The notes under the pieces were generated by a model, which saw only the letters and a program-made list of their open reading frames with translations, had not been told where the DNA came from and did no database searches. The position numbers and the translations under genes are program-made. A stretch of DNA of 64,000 bases. Origin: Amanita rubescens (lineage: Eukaryota > Basidiomycota > Agaricomycetes > Agaricales > Amanitaceae). Below, piece after piece: positions 22,356 through 33,123 of this stretch. The stretch covers positions 16,493 to 80,492 of the forward strand of contig WION01000241.1 in the NCBI GenBank assembly GCA_015039365.1, in the 5' to 3' direction. How positions within the stretch are numbered: the first letter of the stretch is position 1; the number at the start of each line of letters is the position of its first letter.

Positions 22356-22611
22356 GCAAAGGTTGAATATCTTATGGTAGCGTTTCCATGATTGGAATTG
22401 TGCGCAACCAGTAAGACAGGTTCGCTCGCCCTCACGCCCTCGATCCTGGACATCTATCTAGTTACGGTAAAGTAAGACAACTGCACAACTCGTCTGATCA
22501 AAGGGATACAGCCAGCCTCACCGTGCCAAGAGCACAGGTGATTAATGATTGCTTCGAATCTACCCATGAGCTTGAAGTGGTGATCCTCCACCTCTCTACG
22601 CTATTAGATCA

Positions 22612-24620
22612 CTTACTATAGCACGTGGGCGCTCAGCGTAAGAATGAATGGATGCATAAGATAGGTCACGGGTGACCGCACGGATTGCACATGATTGTGC
22701 AACATAGCACCTAATAAAGGCTGAGATACGCGAGATGGGACCTGGAGAACAAGGCATCCTTGGGAACACTGTCCTCGAACTACGACCTGTTCAGCTTGAC
22801 TCTGAGGAGGTACTCGACGATCGGCGTTCGACGTCCTGGCTGGAGAGATCCTGACTGGTGAGACATCTATATGGATTGATATTGGTATCGACGCATCTTG
22901 TTCAGTGTTTCTGAAGAGACGATAGATACAGGGTATCACAATATATAGGCTGCAAACTATCAGCGCTACCGCACCCTGGTGTTGTTAGCAGTGAGCCCAA
23001 TTAGAAACAAAAGACGAGCGCATTCACCCTGACTTGAAAGACCATTTCGGCCAATTGGTTGAGGGTGTACTACACCGAATTGCACACGGTCCTTACAATC
23101 GCGGCAATAGAAAATACGACCGAAACGCTGAAGACAGTGCGGACCAGGAATCGGTCGGTTTTTGACAGCCTGAGACCTCGTAACATATGAAGCGGGATAA
23201 AGACAAGGAGAGCATCGCCGATGATGGACACTTGAAATGCTCAAAAAGTTAGCTTGCGACATGGGGCGGTATAACGAGGGACATACGGACTGTGAAAAAC
23301 AGTTGCTCTTCATAGCCAGTACAAAATGGGATTGGGTGGTCTAGTCCCAACTTCTATTTTGCAGAACAACTCAACACCATGACAATTATCCATATAAGAT
23401 AAGAATGAACAAGCAAATGAGAACGGTGACGCAATGCTTTCTCATCGCATCTTGCTTTGCAATCCTGTATATCGAGAACGCGACCCCAATGCGAGACGAC
23501 CTGGTGATCCATAGAATATGCATATCAGTGGGCTCAACGCCGTCACGGAGCCAAACGTACCAAGTGACGCATGGCAGCAAAAGTCCCGCAACCCAGATAC
23601 GCACTGTGAGCCATTCGGGCTCAACATTACTTCCCGGTGCTGTCATGGTTTAATAAGCCCTGCCAGCAGGCAGAGTCCATTCTTAGGACATATAATAGGC
23701 ATACCCATACACTCAAAAAGAGCCCCACATCCGAGGTCAGAGTACATGCTGCCAATAAATCATCCCAATAGTATTGCTTTGCCCTATAACGGTGCCCAAG
23801 CCGAAAAACCGCCAGGCTTATCGCAAGCAGGTGTACTGGGAATGCGATAACTGGGGGACGCATGGTGAACCGTGAAACATTTGAACGCTAGAACTGCTCA
23901 CCTCTGAGATTCATGGAACGGTAGCGCGTCCGAGTCAGCTCGCATACTTATAGTCCTATGCAGGGTATCGACAGGGAAACCGAGGATAGAACCATTGAAT
24001 AGAAAAATGAGGGTCATTAACACGATAAGTAAATGGGCGCAAACTCATGTCATGGCATATGATCGATACTATTTATAAAACTCCGCCTCTAACGGACGGC
24101 AAACTTTGAAAAGCCCTATCTTCAAGGTATCATCATACATTATGCATCACACTTAGTGGCTCAACGGTTAGACATTGATGTCGTCCCTCGCTTCCTTTGC
24201 TACTTTTATGTGAATATGGTCAAAAAAATGTTCCGAACAAGAAATACGGTACCAGTATTAGCTGCGACCGCGGAGAAATTATATGACTGCCGTTGGAGCA
24301 ATAGAACGCAATGACTGTCAGCCTGATCACGACAGGCTAAGGCACAATTTATTCGCGATTGATTATTCGCTCGATGCTATGCTAATCTATATTCGACCTT
24401 GACCTCGTTGTCGTCCACGCAGTGACGGTGAGTCATTGCAAAAGCTACCGCTTTCCCTAGCTAGGCGTGTCTTCCGTATGTACGCCGATAGGTCAAGGCC
24501 ATGAACATCGGCGACCGTAGTGGAGGCACCGACACAAGTTAGAGTTGAAATTATCAAGGAAACGTTTGGAAGACGAAGTGATACCCGCTATCTAGATACA
24601 AGATAAGAAAGGGATACGAA
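22612..24620. repeat. Segmental duplication, copy 2 (direct)
   Basis: Second copy of 18365-20420, same orientation, with indels. It contains a dead rhodopsin-like gene. See copy 1 for the matching landmarks. Confidence 0.8.
22616..23914 (-). pseudogene. Rhodopsin-like 7-TM gene, copy 2 (disrupted)
   Basis: Same exon layout as copy 1, starting MNLR at 23914, with IAFPVHLLAISLAVFRLGHR well conserved. Damage seen: an extra base at the start of exon 3 (CACCGGGAAG where copy 1 has CACGGAAG); a frameshift in exon 4 after RKHCVTVLICLF, with loss of following sequence; a TAG in exon 5 (VCNSV then stop); and a deletion in the last exon removing the segment corresponding to GGEYHDLERPLSEP. Since copy 1 is intact and 4 kb away, this looks like a duplicate that died after the segmental duplication. 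Confidence 0.75.
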
Positions 24621-24862
24621 AGAGGCGGAAGGGCGGTTAGCCACAAGCAGCATTTTGTACCGCGCGGGCTTAGATCTAACTATGTATCGATGTCTTATCG
24701 CGATCAGATGTCACATCTCTCGTTTTAAATGTTCGTAGCTACGTGTCGTACTTATGTGCTGAGGATTTTCCTTCCTCTTTGACTATGCCCCTCCCTTCGT
24801 GCGACTGCTCGTCCACTCGAGAATGCTCCGATGGATACTACACGCTTGGACAGGCTAAGTCT

Positions 24863-26236
24863 TCACATATTTGTGGGCCTAATATCTGTGCTATTAGAGC
24901 AAAAAAATAATATAAGCTGCATTCGCTTGCGCACCGTACTAGCGTCCAATGAGGGTTGCGATTCAGACAAATGTTCGCCCGAAGCATGTAATAATCCTCC
25001 AGATATCATCGCTGCGAGGTGGGCAAGAGCGAACCTTCGGGAGCGCTGCTCTCGAACTAAGGCGCGTTCAACTTGACTTAGGGGCGGTACTAAACAATCG
25101 TCGATTGACATCCTGACTGGGGTGACTTCTATGTGGAATGATATCGGTATCGATAAATCTTGCTCGGCCCTTCTGAAGAGGCGGTAAATGCACGGCCCCA
25201 CGACGATCAGGTTGCAAACTATCAGCGACACTGCACCCTGGACAGATCGTTAACAGGGGCCAACTGTTAACAACTGGCATGCATGTTACCCTGATCTGAA
25301 CGGTCATTCCGACCACGTATATATGAGTGATTTTGTCGGGGAAGTACACCAGATTGCAGGTGGTGGTGACAATGTCTGCAGTGGCTGATAGAACAGAAGC
25401 ACTAAAGACGGCGCGAACCACGAATCGGTCGGTTCTTGGCAGCCTGAGATGTCGCAACATATGAAGCGGGATGGAGACCAGACAAGAGTCGCAGATGATG
25501 AACACTTCAAATCCTCAGAACATCAACCCGAGCCATATTGTGATATGACGACTGACGTACAACCAGTGAAACAAAGTTGCGCTATATGGCCCATGCAGGA
25601 TGGGTCCACGCGGTTCAGCTGAAGTGTTCGCTCCGCAGAGCAATGGATACACTTCAGCGTTATGGCCAAGATCCACAAAACAAGGAACATGGAAATGAGA
25701 GCAAGGATGCAACGCCTTCTCGGCACGTCTTTCTCCGCGATCCTGAATATCGAAAACGCGACGCCAATGCGAGACGTCCTGTTCATATCACAAGGCACCT
25801 TATCAGAGCTCAACGCAATCGGGGGACAGCGCACCTACCAATTAACAGTTGGCAGCAAAACTCCCACTATCCAGATCCGCGATACTGGTTCTTCGGGTTC
25901 GATATGATTACCTGGTACTAACAGCGTTCCATGCCCACTGTCAATGGATACCACTCATTTCTTGAAGACACTGTGCAGGACACATACCGGAATATATTGG
26001 CCACAGCCAAATGCTCAAAAAGAGCCCCACATCCACGAACAGAGTACATGCCGCCCAAAGATCATCCCAGTAGTATTGCTTTGTCCTATAGCGGTGTCTG
26101 AGCCGAAAAACACCCATGCTTATGGCAAGCAGATGTATTGTAGAGGTGATAGCTGGCGGAACAGACAAGCAGCCCGGGTGAACCAAGAAGCATTTAGGAG
26201 GGTTGGATTGCTCAGGGACTCACCTCGGCGAAACAT
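24863..26236 (-). CDS. Fungal rhodopsin-like 7-TM integral membrane protein, copy 3 (intact, diverged)
   Basis: Six exons in frame, 354 aa: 26236-26224 (MFRR), 26152-25988, 25917-25839, 25778-25561, 25504-25290, 25237-24863; introns 52-71 nt at positions equivalent to copy 1. Landmarks: HLLAISMGVFRLRHRYRTKQ, YYWDDLWAACTLFVDVG, then TSRIGVAFSIFRIAEKD, LVSIPLHMLRHLRL, LIVCNLIVVGPCIYRLF. It is clearly more diverged than copies 1 and 2, and its flanks are not duplicated, so it is the older paralog. Predicted plasma-membrane protein with seven helices and a cytosolic tail; ligand unknown. Confidence 0.8.
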
Positions 26237-26856
26237 GAAATGGTGCCCCCCGAGTGGCATAGCAAGCTGCATCAGCCGCCATTAGTATTTATATTCCCGC
26301 ATGGGGCTGCGGGCAGACGAGGTAGGCAGCACTTGACATTAACGGAAACTTGAAAGAGGAAATAAATCCAACCTGCATGGAAAGGTCCAGAGCTTGGTCT
26401 GTTTCATGGCACGCGCTGGTTGGAAGGGACGTCACGTACTGTGTGGTTGGTAGGATATCTTTCGAAGCCGATTTGGGACGTAAAAGTCTTTAAGTGTGCG
26501 AACCTAGGTGACTCGTGTTCAAATTCTTTATCCTTATTGATGATCGCGCGCTGAGTAGTATCTAATAATTCATTTATATCCCTATCTTTACTAGAAACAT
26601 CATGTTGAGGTACGATCGGCATCTAAAAGTCAGGCGAAATCACATCCCCTTGGTCCTACATAAGCATTACTTAGGATATATATCATAACGAACGGTCATC
26701 GGTCATCGGTCATCGATCATCGATCATCAGTCACCCGTGGATCAGACATAAATCACCGTCGCGCCTCATTCCACTCGCTACCGGACATGGCCAAAACATA
26801 TATTCCGAGCGTGCGATAGCGGATCCGAGTTTATATAAATTACGTATGTATTAGCC
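26237..26856. other. Intergenic with a short tandem repeat and a weak open frame
   Basis: A minus-strand frame at 26622-26404 (MPIVPQHDVSSKDRD onward, 72 codons, charged) has coding-like composition, but no homolog known to me and no intron support. The heptad repeat at 26694-26735 is listed separately. Otherwise nothing recognised. Confidence 0.35.
26694..26735 (+). repeat. Heptanucleotide tandem repeat (GGTCATC/GATCATC)
   Basis: Six units of 7 bp: three GGTCATC, two GATCATC and one diverged AGTCACC. Lies between the rhodopsin-like copy 3 promoter and the 3' end of the GH76-like gene. Confidence 0.9.
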
Positions 26857-28791
26857 TTAATAACCTGGAATAGCGGAAACTAGCACATCCAATGCAGCCA
26901 TCTGTCCCCAAGTAGTAAAAGCCATGGGAGGGCCGTGCCAATTTGCAGAATACGATGTACCACTCGCCGCAAGCTCCAAAAGGGCATTGCACTACGGTGA
27001 AAGAAAAGTCAGGGTCAGCCCTAATGGGCTTAGTCTGCAATGAACAACGATGCAATCTCACCTGAACGTCAATATAGCTTTGAATCAAAATAGCAAAATG
27101 AGAGTATCCCGTGTTTCTCACGAACGCTTCACCCAGGCCACGTATGAAGATGCCTTAAGGGATAACAATTTCAGTCGATAAGATAATCAGGCTCCAATTA
27201 CAAACCTTTGAATCCAACACCGTCATTGTCGCTCTCGGTGCTTGAACCTTCAGTGATAATCCCATCGCTTCCCTCCCAAGTACTCGACTTGGTCGCATTC
27301 GCAACGACTAACGTCATCCTATCCGCCAACTCGCATATTAGTAAAATACACCTAGAAAACAAATTTACTTACAAATCCTTCCACGAAGAATCTTTCGTCA
27401 CACTAGTCAACACGCTCAGTCCTTCAACAAATTTGCCGGTGTTGTACGTAAACAACCACGAGGAGGGTGAGCGAGAACAATCGTCGGCGTTGATAGAGTC
27501 CAGAGCAATATGTTTAGAATTGAGGTTGACATTCTTGATCCATTGTGCGCTGAGAATGGCTGCTTCGGTATACTTCGCCTCGCCGGTATATTCAGCAAGA
27601 TACGCAGAGAGCCTGTTGATTGAACGTTAGACGCGATGTCTGGCATGTAAACGTAGGGAAAACATACGTCATGTACAACCTTTCAGAAAAAAGGAAGAAA
27701 ACAACAGACGTCATCGACAAGTCTAGACCGAACTGGAACCTTGATTCTAACGTACCCAGTCGTAATAGAGTTGATGGATGTGTCACCAGAGATAGGGCGC
27801 TGGATCGGGGCCAGTCAGTATACATATGCAATAAGCTCACATGGTCTTGACACGTACCCAAAAGACGCCTCCAGCCATAGTGTCTGAATACGCGTGCAAG
27901 CATTGTTAGGAATATAAGAAGCCCTGATTTATACAAATACGTACGTCCGGAGCAAGTCTTCGCAATAGCGAAGCTTTTTGTCGAAATATGACCAGATGCA
28001 GCATCTACCTCCGAGATAACGCTATGCACAGCTAAGTTCGGGGAGTACGTGAAATTGAGGATATCTCACTATTTTGAAACATGCGTCCAAGCATCAATGG
28101 CATATGTCAACATGGTGGATCCATCGTACGCTCTGTGGGCGTACAGGGCCGCTGTCGCCCACCACCTAAACTCGATGTGATTATGAAATTCCACGATCGG
28201 TGGGAAAACTTACAGTGCATCATCATTGTACTATCCCCAAGTTGATTCAGTCTATAAGGTTATATGAAGAGTGAGCGGATGGCTTACCCTGCAATTATGT
28301 TCGTCAACTACACTTCCCTGCTAAGCATAAAGATAGACTAATAACTTACTCATACCGATCAAAGTTGGTATAAAGGCTCCACCCCTTTTTGATGTTGTCA
28401 ATGACTTGGGTCTGGTATGTCCTAGTCTTGGCGTGATAATCATGGTTCGCTATGGCGGACCAGACATTGCCAGATTGCCACCACCCGATACCTTGATGTT
28501 GCGAACCCTCAGCGTCAGTAAATTACACTATTTGGAAACTTGCCATTGAATTGAGCATCGGAAGGAGTGAGCTGCGGTAAAATGGTGTTTATCGCGTTCC
28601 GAGAAATGGCGATACGTGTTGCAAGGGAGCGAAGGTTGGAGAAATGCTATGAAAAAAAGGCTGAATTTCTTTTATAAGTGTGCAAGACACGCGAAACGTA
28701 CTCTCCATGATAAAGGAACGCCTAGATCCTGCGCTGCAGTCAGCTGCAAAGCGCCGAGGACTAGTAGAGTAAACCCAGATAGAACGAACAT
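26857..28791 (-). CDS. Secreted GH76-like glycosidase (alpha-1,6-mannanase family), 14 exons with microexons
   Basis: Reconstructed as 14 exons: 28791-28702, 28646-28544, 28491-28350, 28288 (1 nt), 28230-28214, 28165-28070, 28021-27945, 27883-27858, 27799-27756, 27679-27668 (12 nt), 27612-27373, 27318-27206, 27153-27062, 26991-26857. The total is 1188 nt, exactly in frame, 395 aa. Signal peptide: MFVLSGFTLLVLGALQLTAA. Family landmarks: NGIGWWQSGNVWSAIA, DRYEYNDDALWWATAALYAH, SGHTMAGGVFW, GDTSINSITTGLYMTLSAYL, WEGSDGIITEG, NDGVGFKGIFIRGLGEAF, SANWHGPP. These match basidiomycete GH76 enzymes; the Asp pair in YNDDALWW sits where the family's catalytic acids lie. Likely role: hydrolysis of alpha-1,6-mannan, or transglycosylation of GPI anchors to the cell wall. 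Intron 2 uses a GC donor. Confidence 0.87.
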
Positions 28792-29502
28792 ATTGTGAGG
28801 CGAATAAAATAAAATAAATGCGAGGCCCTGCGCACGTTCAAATTTTATACTTAGGACAATTGACGCGTTCGGGGTAGACGGAGCACGGCGAGGAGTTCCC
28901 GAGTGCGAGTTGCCGTGCCTACTTCTCCTTGAGACCTCTTATGCCTGTGAAATGCCCTCATTATTGATCAACTTACAACAGAGATTAGCGTGATTCTCAG
29001 AGAACGGAAGTGATTCTTTTATACATACATCACAATCATTTGATGAAGATTATCATAAGTACATCACATGGAAGCAAGTGTCTTTCGAGGCACATGGCCT
29101 TTTAAGTTTTAGCGAAGGGATAAACCGGGTGGATAATACATGTGCTGTATGTTGCCCTAGGCATCTCAGGGCATCGAACTCAAGTCTCGGGTTCGCAAAG
29201 GTCGAGTATGATCATCACTAGGCCCGCGACTCGCCATTGCCGAGCTGAGTCGAGGCTGGGCTGGGAGGGGCTGGGCAAGGAGTGTGGGAGATGTGATGTA
29301 ACACGTCACATTGTCACGTACGTCGAATTTCGACGTGCTCAATGCTGACCTTGTCCTCGATTTTCTATTCATACAAAATGTACTGTACAATGCAATATAT
29401 ATTGCTGTATGCATAGAGCAGGGTGCAGCAGCAAACCGGAGGGGACTATATGATGTGACATCGGGCCTAAATTAAAACAAGGAAATAATAAAAATAATAT
29501 TA
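28792..29502. other. Intergenic, promoter side of the GH76-like gene
   Basis: TATA-like attttatac lies near 28842. No gene recognised. GC-rich tandem-like words (gctgggctgggaggggctggg) occur at 29254-29275. Confidence 0.4.
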
Positions 29503-29843
29503 CAGCTAAGTCCAGAACGATAGGCCCCTCCCGTGAAAGATACACACGCAGCGGGGCCTGAATTTCAAGTCCGACAAGTCTGACATAATTACATCATCGG
29601 CAATCAACTCGAGGCTCGCACTTTTGTATCATTGATAGAATATCATAGCATAATATACGATACTGTGGTAATGCATAGTAGTATCTAGTTTTCAACTTTG
29701 ATCCAATTTCCCAGTGGCAGATGCTCTTACGCGCACAGTGGTCTGCACCGGCGACAATTACATCAGGCTTGTCGGACTTGAAATTCAGGCCCCGCTGCGT
29801 GTGTATTTTCTACGGGAGGGGCCTATCGTTCTGGACTTAGCTG
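29503..29843. mobile_element. MITE with about 94-bp terminal inverted repeats and TA flanks
   Basis: The left end (29503, CAGCTAAGTCCAGAACGATA) reappears as the reverse complement at the right end (to 29843). The inverted match extends about 94 bp with roughly eight mismatches, leaving a unique centre of about 150 bp. Both ends are bordered by TA (29501-29502, 29844-29845). No coding sequence. CAG-starting ends with a TA duplication point to the Tc1/mariner-pogo group. The ends differ from those of the element at 20526-21544, so it belongs to another family. Confidence 0.85.
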
Positions 29844-30047
29844 TAAATAATAAAAAATCATAGTTGACCGTCTAGACAAAATTTTAGGAGCGGAACAGCT
29901 TGGTTACTGTTACCACGGATGTAGGACTTCGAAGCTTGAAGTTCAGGGTTTACGCTAGGCCTTGGTCCCAATTTTGCTGAAGGAATCAGGTGTAAGCCAT
30001 GCCGCGTGCCAGCCATATGTCTGCCTTATCGCACTCGACCCAAAACC

Positions 30048-31035
30048 ATGATGACCAACGTAAAACGCGGCGCGTTCATCGTCATCGAAGGCCTCGACCG
30101 CTCCGGAAAATCCACCCAATCCTCCGCCATCCTCGCCCGCCTCCACGAACATGGCATCCCAGCAAAGCTTATCAAATTCCCAGGTAGGTGGTGCCTCCAA
30201 AACATCCTAGCTCCCCCCTTCAAAAATATCCAACCTAATCGGCTAAAACCAGACCGCACGACGCCTATCGGCAAAATGATCGATGCTTACCTCCGATCCC
30301 AGTCAGATCTAGACGACAGAGCGATCCATCTACTCTTCTCCGCAAATCGATGGGAACTCGCGTACGTACGCCGTCCTTATCTTTTTCTCGAGAAGGCAGA
30401 AAAAAGAAACGTTTTAGGGTCCCCCTACTTGCGATCCGCGTCCTGAAATCGAATTGACATGATTATGCAGCACATCCATCCAACAAACCCTTACCGCATC
30501 CCTCGATGCAGATACAACTCCTAAACCTACCATCCTCCTCGCTGACCGCTACGCCTTCTCAGGGATCGCCTTCTCCCACGCTAAAGGCCTCCCCTACACA
30601 TGGTGCCGCGCACCAGACATCTCCCTCCCCTCGCCAGACCTCACCCTCTTCCTCGACATATCCCCCGAACACGCAAGGAAACGAGGCGGATACGGGCAGG
30701 AACGTTACGAAAAGGAAGAAATGCAAAAAAGAGTCAGAGAGGTGTTTTTGAGGATGGCGAGCGAGATGGGAGGAGGGCCCTCGACCCAGCCACCGCCACC
30801 GCCACCGCTACAACAAGTACCGGGGCCGGTGGGTTCGCTAGATCCTGTGATAGTCCGGAATCGCGGTGGCGCCGGTGATGTGGTACGACAAGATCGACTG
30901 AGGTGGATTACCATCGATGCCAGTCGTTCTATCGAACAAGTTACAAATGATATTTGGACCGCCATCGAACCACTTATACACGGTACATCCGAGCCACTCG
31001 GTCGTTTATGGACGACCGATGGTGATTCTGGTTAG
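30048..31035 (+). CDS. CDC8: Thymidylate (dTMP) kinase
   Basis: Three exons give 269 aa: 30048-30183, 30253-30361, 30471-31035 (introns 69 and 109 nt). Converts dTMP to dTDP with ATP in dTTP synthesis. P-loop: FIVIEGLDRSGKSTQ near the N-terminus. KFPDRTTPIGKMIDAYL follows and spans intron 1. LLFSANRWE leads across intron 2; LLADRYAFSGIAFS carries the DRY motif; the lid region is near GYGQERYEKEEMQ. I start at the first ATG of ATGATGACC, giving MMTNVKRGAF; upstream in-frame codons lack an ATG. Oddity: a Pro-run insert (QPPPPPPLQQ) between the lid helix and the last strands makes the protein longer than the usual 205-220 aa. Convergent with UBC6 downstream. Confidence 0.93.
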
Positions 31036-31617
31036 CAGTCCCGCCGTCTTACTGTATCGATATATACACAAACTGTAGTGTTACTATCAAAAAGAATCAT
31101 AAAAGTCGACAGTCAAATGAGCATGTGATCAGCTTCCCAATCATCTAAATTGTCAAAGTAAAGAAGAATACAATTTACATTTCATTTCGAAAAGAAACGA
31201 GTTTATAGCCTACTCAAATATCCAAGAGACAGAAAAAGGAAGGCGCTAGTAATAGAATATATAGGTTGAATCGAATGTAAATCGGGGAGGGACAGAAGAC
31301 CACTGGCGAAAAGTATGTTCCGGAACGTGGGGACGGGGATATTGGATTGGATAACACATTCGCGATCGACATAACCTATCATCTCCTTGTAAGCTTTAAA
31401 CAGCGAAAATGCTAGGGTTGAAAAGGGAAAAAAAAGGACTCGGGCACGGCAACCACGAGACGGATGGCAGTGCTGAATCCTCGAAAAAGGTGTAACAAGG
31501 TAAAAGAAAAGAAGTGATCGATGATCGCCAAAGGAAATCCAATCGTGTTCATCACCAAGAAACTTTGGACACGACTCCACCTACCGCGGTCCCATCCGTA
31601 TCCCGTACCCCATCATC
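31036..31617. other. Convergent 3' regions of thymidylate kinase and UBC6
   Basis: Stops of the two genes face each other across about 580 bp. A 125-codon minus-strand frame here (31580-31203) has UTR-like composition and is not called. Confidence 0.5.
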
Positions 31618-33123
31618 TTAGGCGGATGATGAGAACCTCGAGACTATTACGGCGACCGCGATCAGCACGCCCCATCGCCATTTTTCCCAAAGAAGTTGCC
31701 CCCATGCGGCCACCAACCCTGTCGGTGGATTGATGTTCCGCGACTCTTCTACTCTTCCATTTGTATTTTGATTCACAACGGTCAACGATGTCGAAGATGG
31801 TTCCTGCTGTTGCTGTCCAGCTCCAGATTCTTCTGGTGAAGAACCCAAGAGTGATGTTCCCGATGACGTCGACTGCACGGATATGCACGGGCTCGAGAAG
31901 GATGATGTCGATGCTCCGGAAGGTAATGCTAATTTAGGAGTAGCAGTTTCTGCCAATCCTCTTTCCTTCGCGCCCATGTTAGGAAGGTCTTTTGGAAACG
32001 GTGTGCAGTACTGCGGAGAATCAAGGTAAATCAGCACCTGCTGCGGCTCCATCGCAAGATAATATGGGTCCGAAAAACGTGTTCCAAAACGGACGCTTGG
32101 CATCATTACATCAATAACACTTACCTCAGGAAATGCATCTTTAAATCGTTGATTTGTAAGATTCCAAGCGTGGCTCCGGGTGGCAAACGCGCGTTTATGT
32201 GCGTCGTTGGATGTCATAGACCCGGTAGTCATTTCATCGGATAACATGAATGACAGTAGGCCGGTTAATCTAATAAAAGACGATGTGTAGTCAGTATCAC
32301 GAGACATAACAATTCAGGGTCCAGTCCAGACACATTGCCAAAATGGGGATGTGTAAAAAAGGCAACATTATCAACGGCAACTTACATGGTCGCTACGCTC
32401 CAAGCGGGGTTCCACTAGAACATCAACTCAGAGTCAGTATCGGTCTCCATCGGACAAGTACAAGTGATATATGGAGGGGGGACGGGATGTCAACTCACCG
32501 TTCCCGGGTGGAAATCAGACATCGAAAAGCAAATCTTTTTGTCTGGTTGAAATCTTCCCGAGGGCGTTAACATCTGTCACAGGCAACAAGCGATAACCGA
32601 ACCAAGGCGGAAGCGAGTAAAAAAAATGACATGACAGGGCGCCAAGGATGGTCAGTATTGAAAACATCGGGTGCCTCGGAACGAACGTACTTTGATACCT
32701 GGTGGCTTGAAAGGATACTCCGAGGGGAACAGCAACACTCCATGATACTCCCCACCTGCGTACGGCGAATCTGGCGGGCCCCGCTAAGGCAAAGAGGACA
32801 TGTAAGAAGGCGGGATCACGAAAATCAAAGTAATGTTCGACGTACGAGGATGTAGTTCCCTTTGAAACGTGCAACCGGCATGTGTAAGCGAGAGCGAGAA
32901 AGAGATTGTTTGAGACAGACGGACATGTGAGGATGTTCTTCTCATCTGGAAGAGCCCACACGTATGGAGGTGGTTCCTTTTGCATTGTAATGTATTCTTT
33001 CGTGAGCTGGAGCGGGAAACGAAAGCGGGCGGTAGCGTGAGTGGAGCGAAGTGATATGAGCGTGAAGCCGGTGTGAGTAGGAACGGAATAACTTACACGT
33101 TTCTGTGCAGCTTTAGATGCCAT
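31618..33123 (-). CDS. UBC6: ER-anchored ubiquitin-conjugating enzyme E2 (Ubc6 type)
   Basis: Starts at the ATG at 33123 (MASKAAQKR, donor GTAAGT) and continues LTKEYITMQKEPPPYVWALP. A 14-nt microexon at 32859-32846 restores NILTWNYILRGPPDSPYAGG; its donor and acceptor (CAAAG, GTACG) are good. Then YPFKPPGIK, MLTPSGRFQPDKKICFSMSD, HPGTWNPAWSVATILTGLL and a last exon beginning YCTPFPKDLPN. The catalytic Cys is residue 87 in KKICFSM, the same number as in yeast Ubc6. A Ser/Gln-rich linker leads to a C-terminal tail anchor (WGVLIAVAVIVSRF), putting the UBC domain on the cytosolic ER face. Family role: ERAD ubiquitination with Doa10. All key E2 residues are present. Stop at 31618. Confidence 0.93.

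Noticed and set aside
26694..26735. CRISPR-like or origin-like repeat
   Set aside because: Units are contiguous 7-mers without spacers; a simple tandem repeat in a eukaryotic genome.
31203..31580. 125-codon minus-strand open frame
   Set aside because: Lies in the convergent 3' regions of thymidylate kinase and UBC6 with UTR-like composition.
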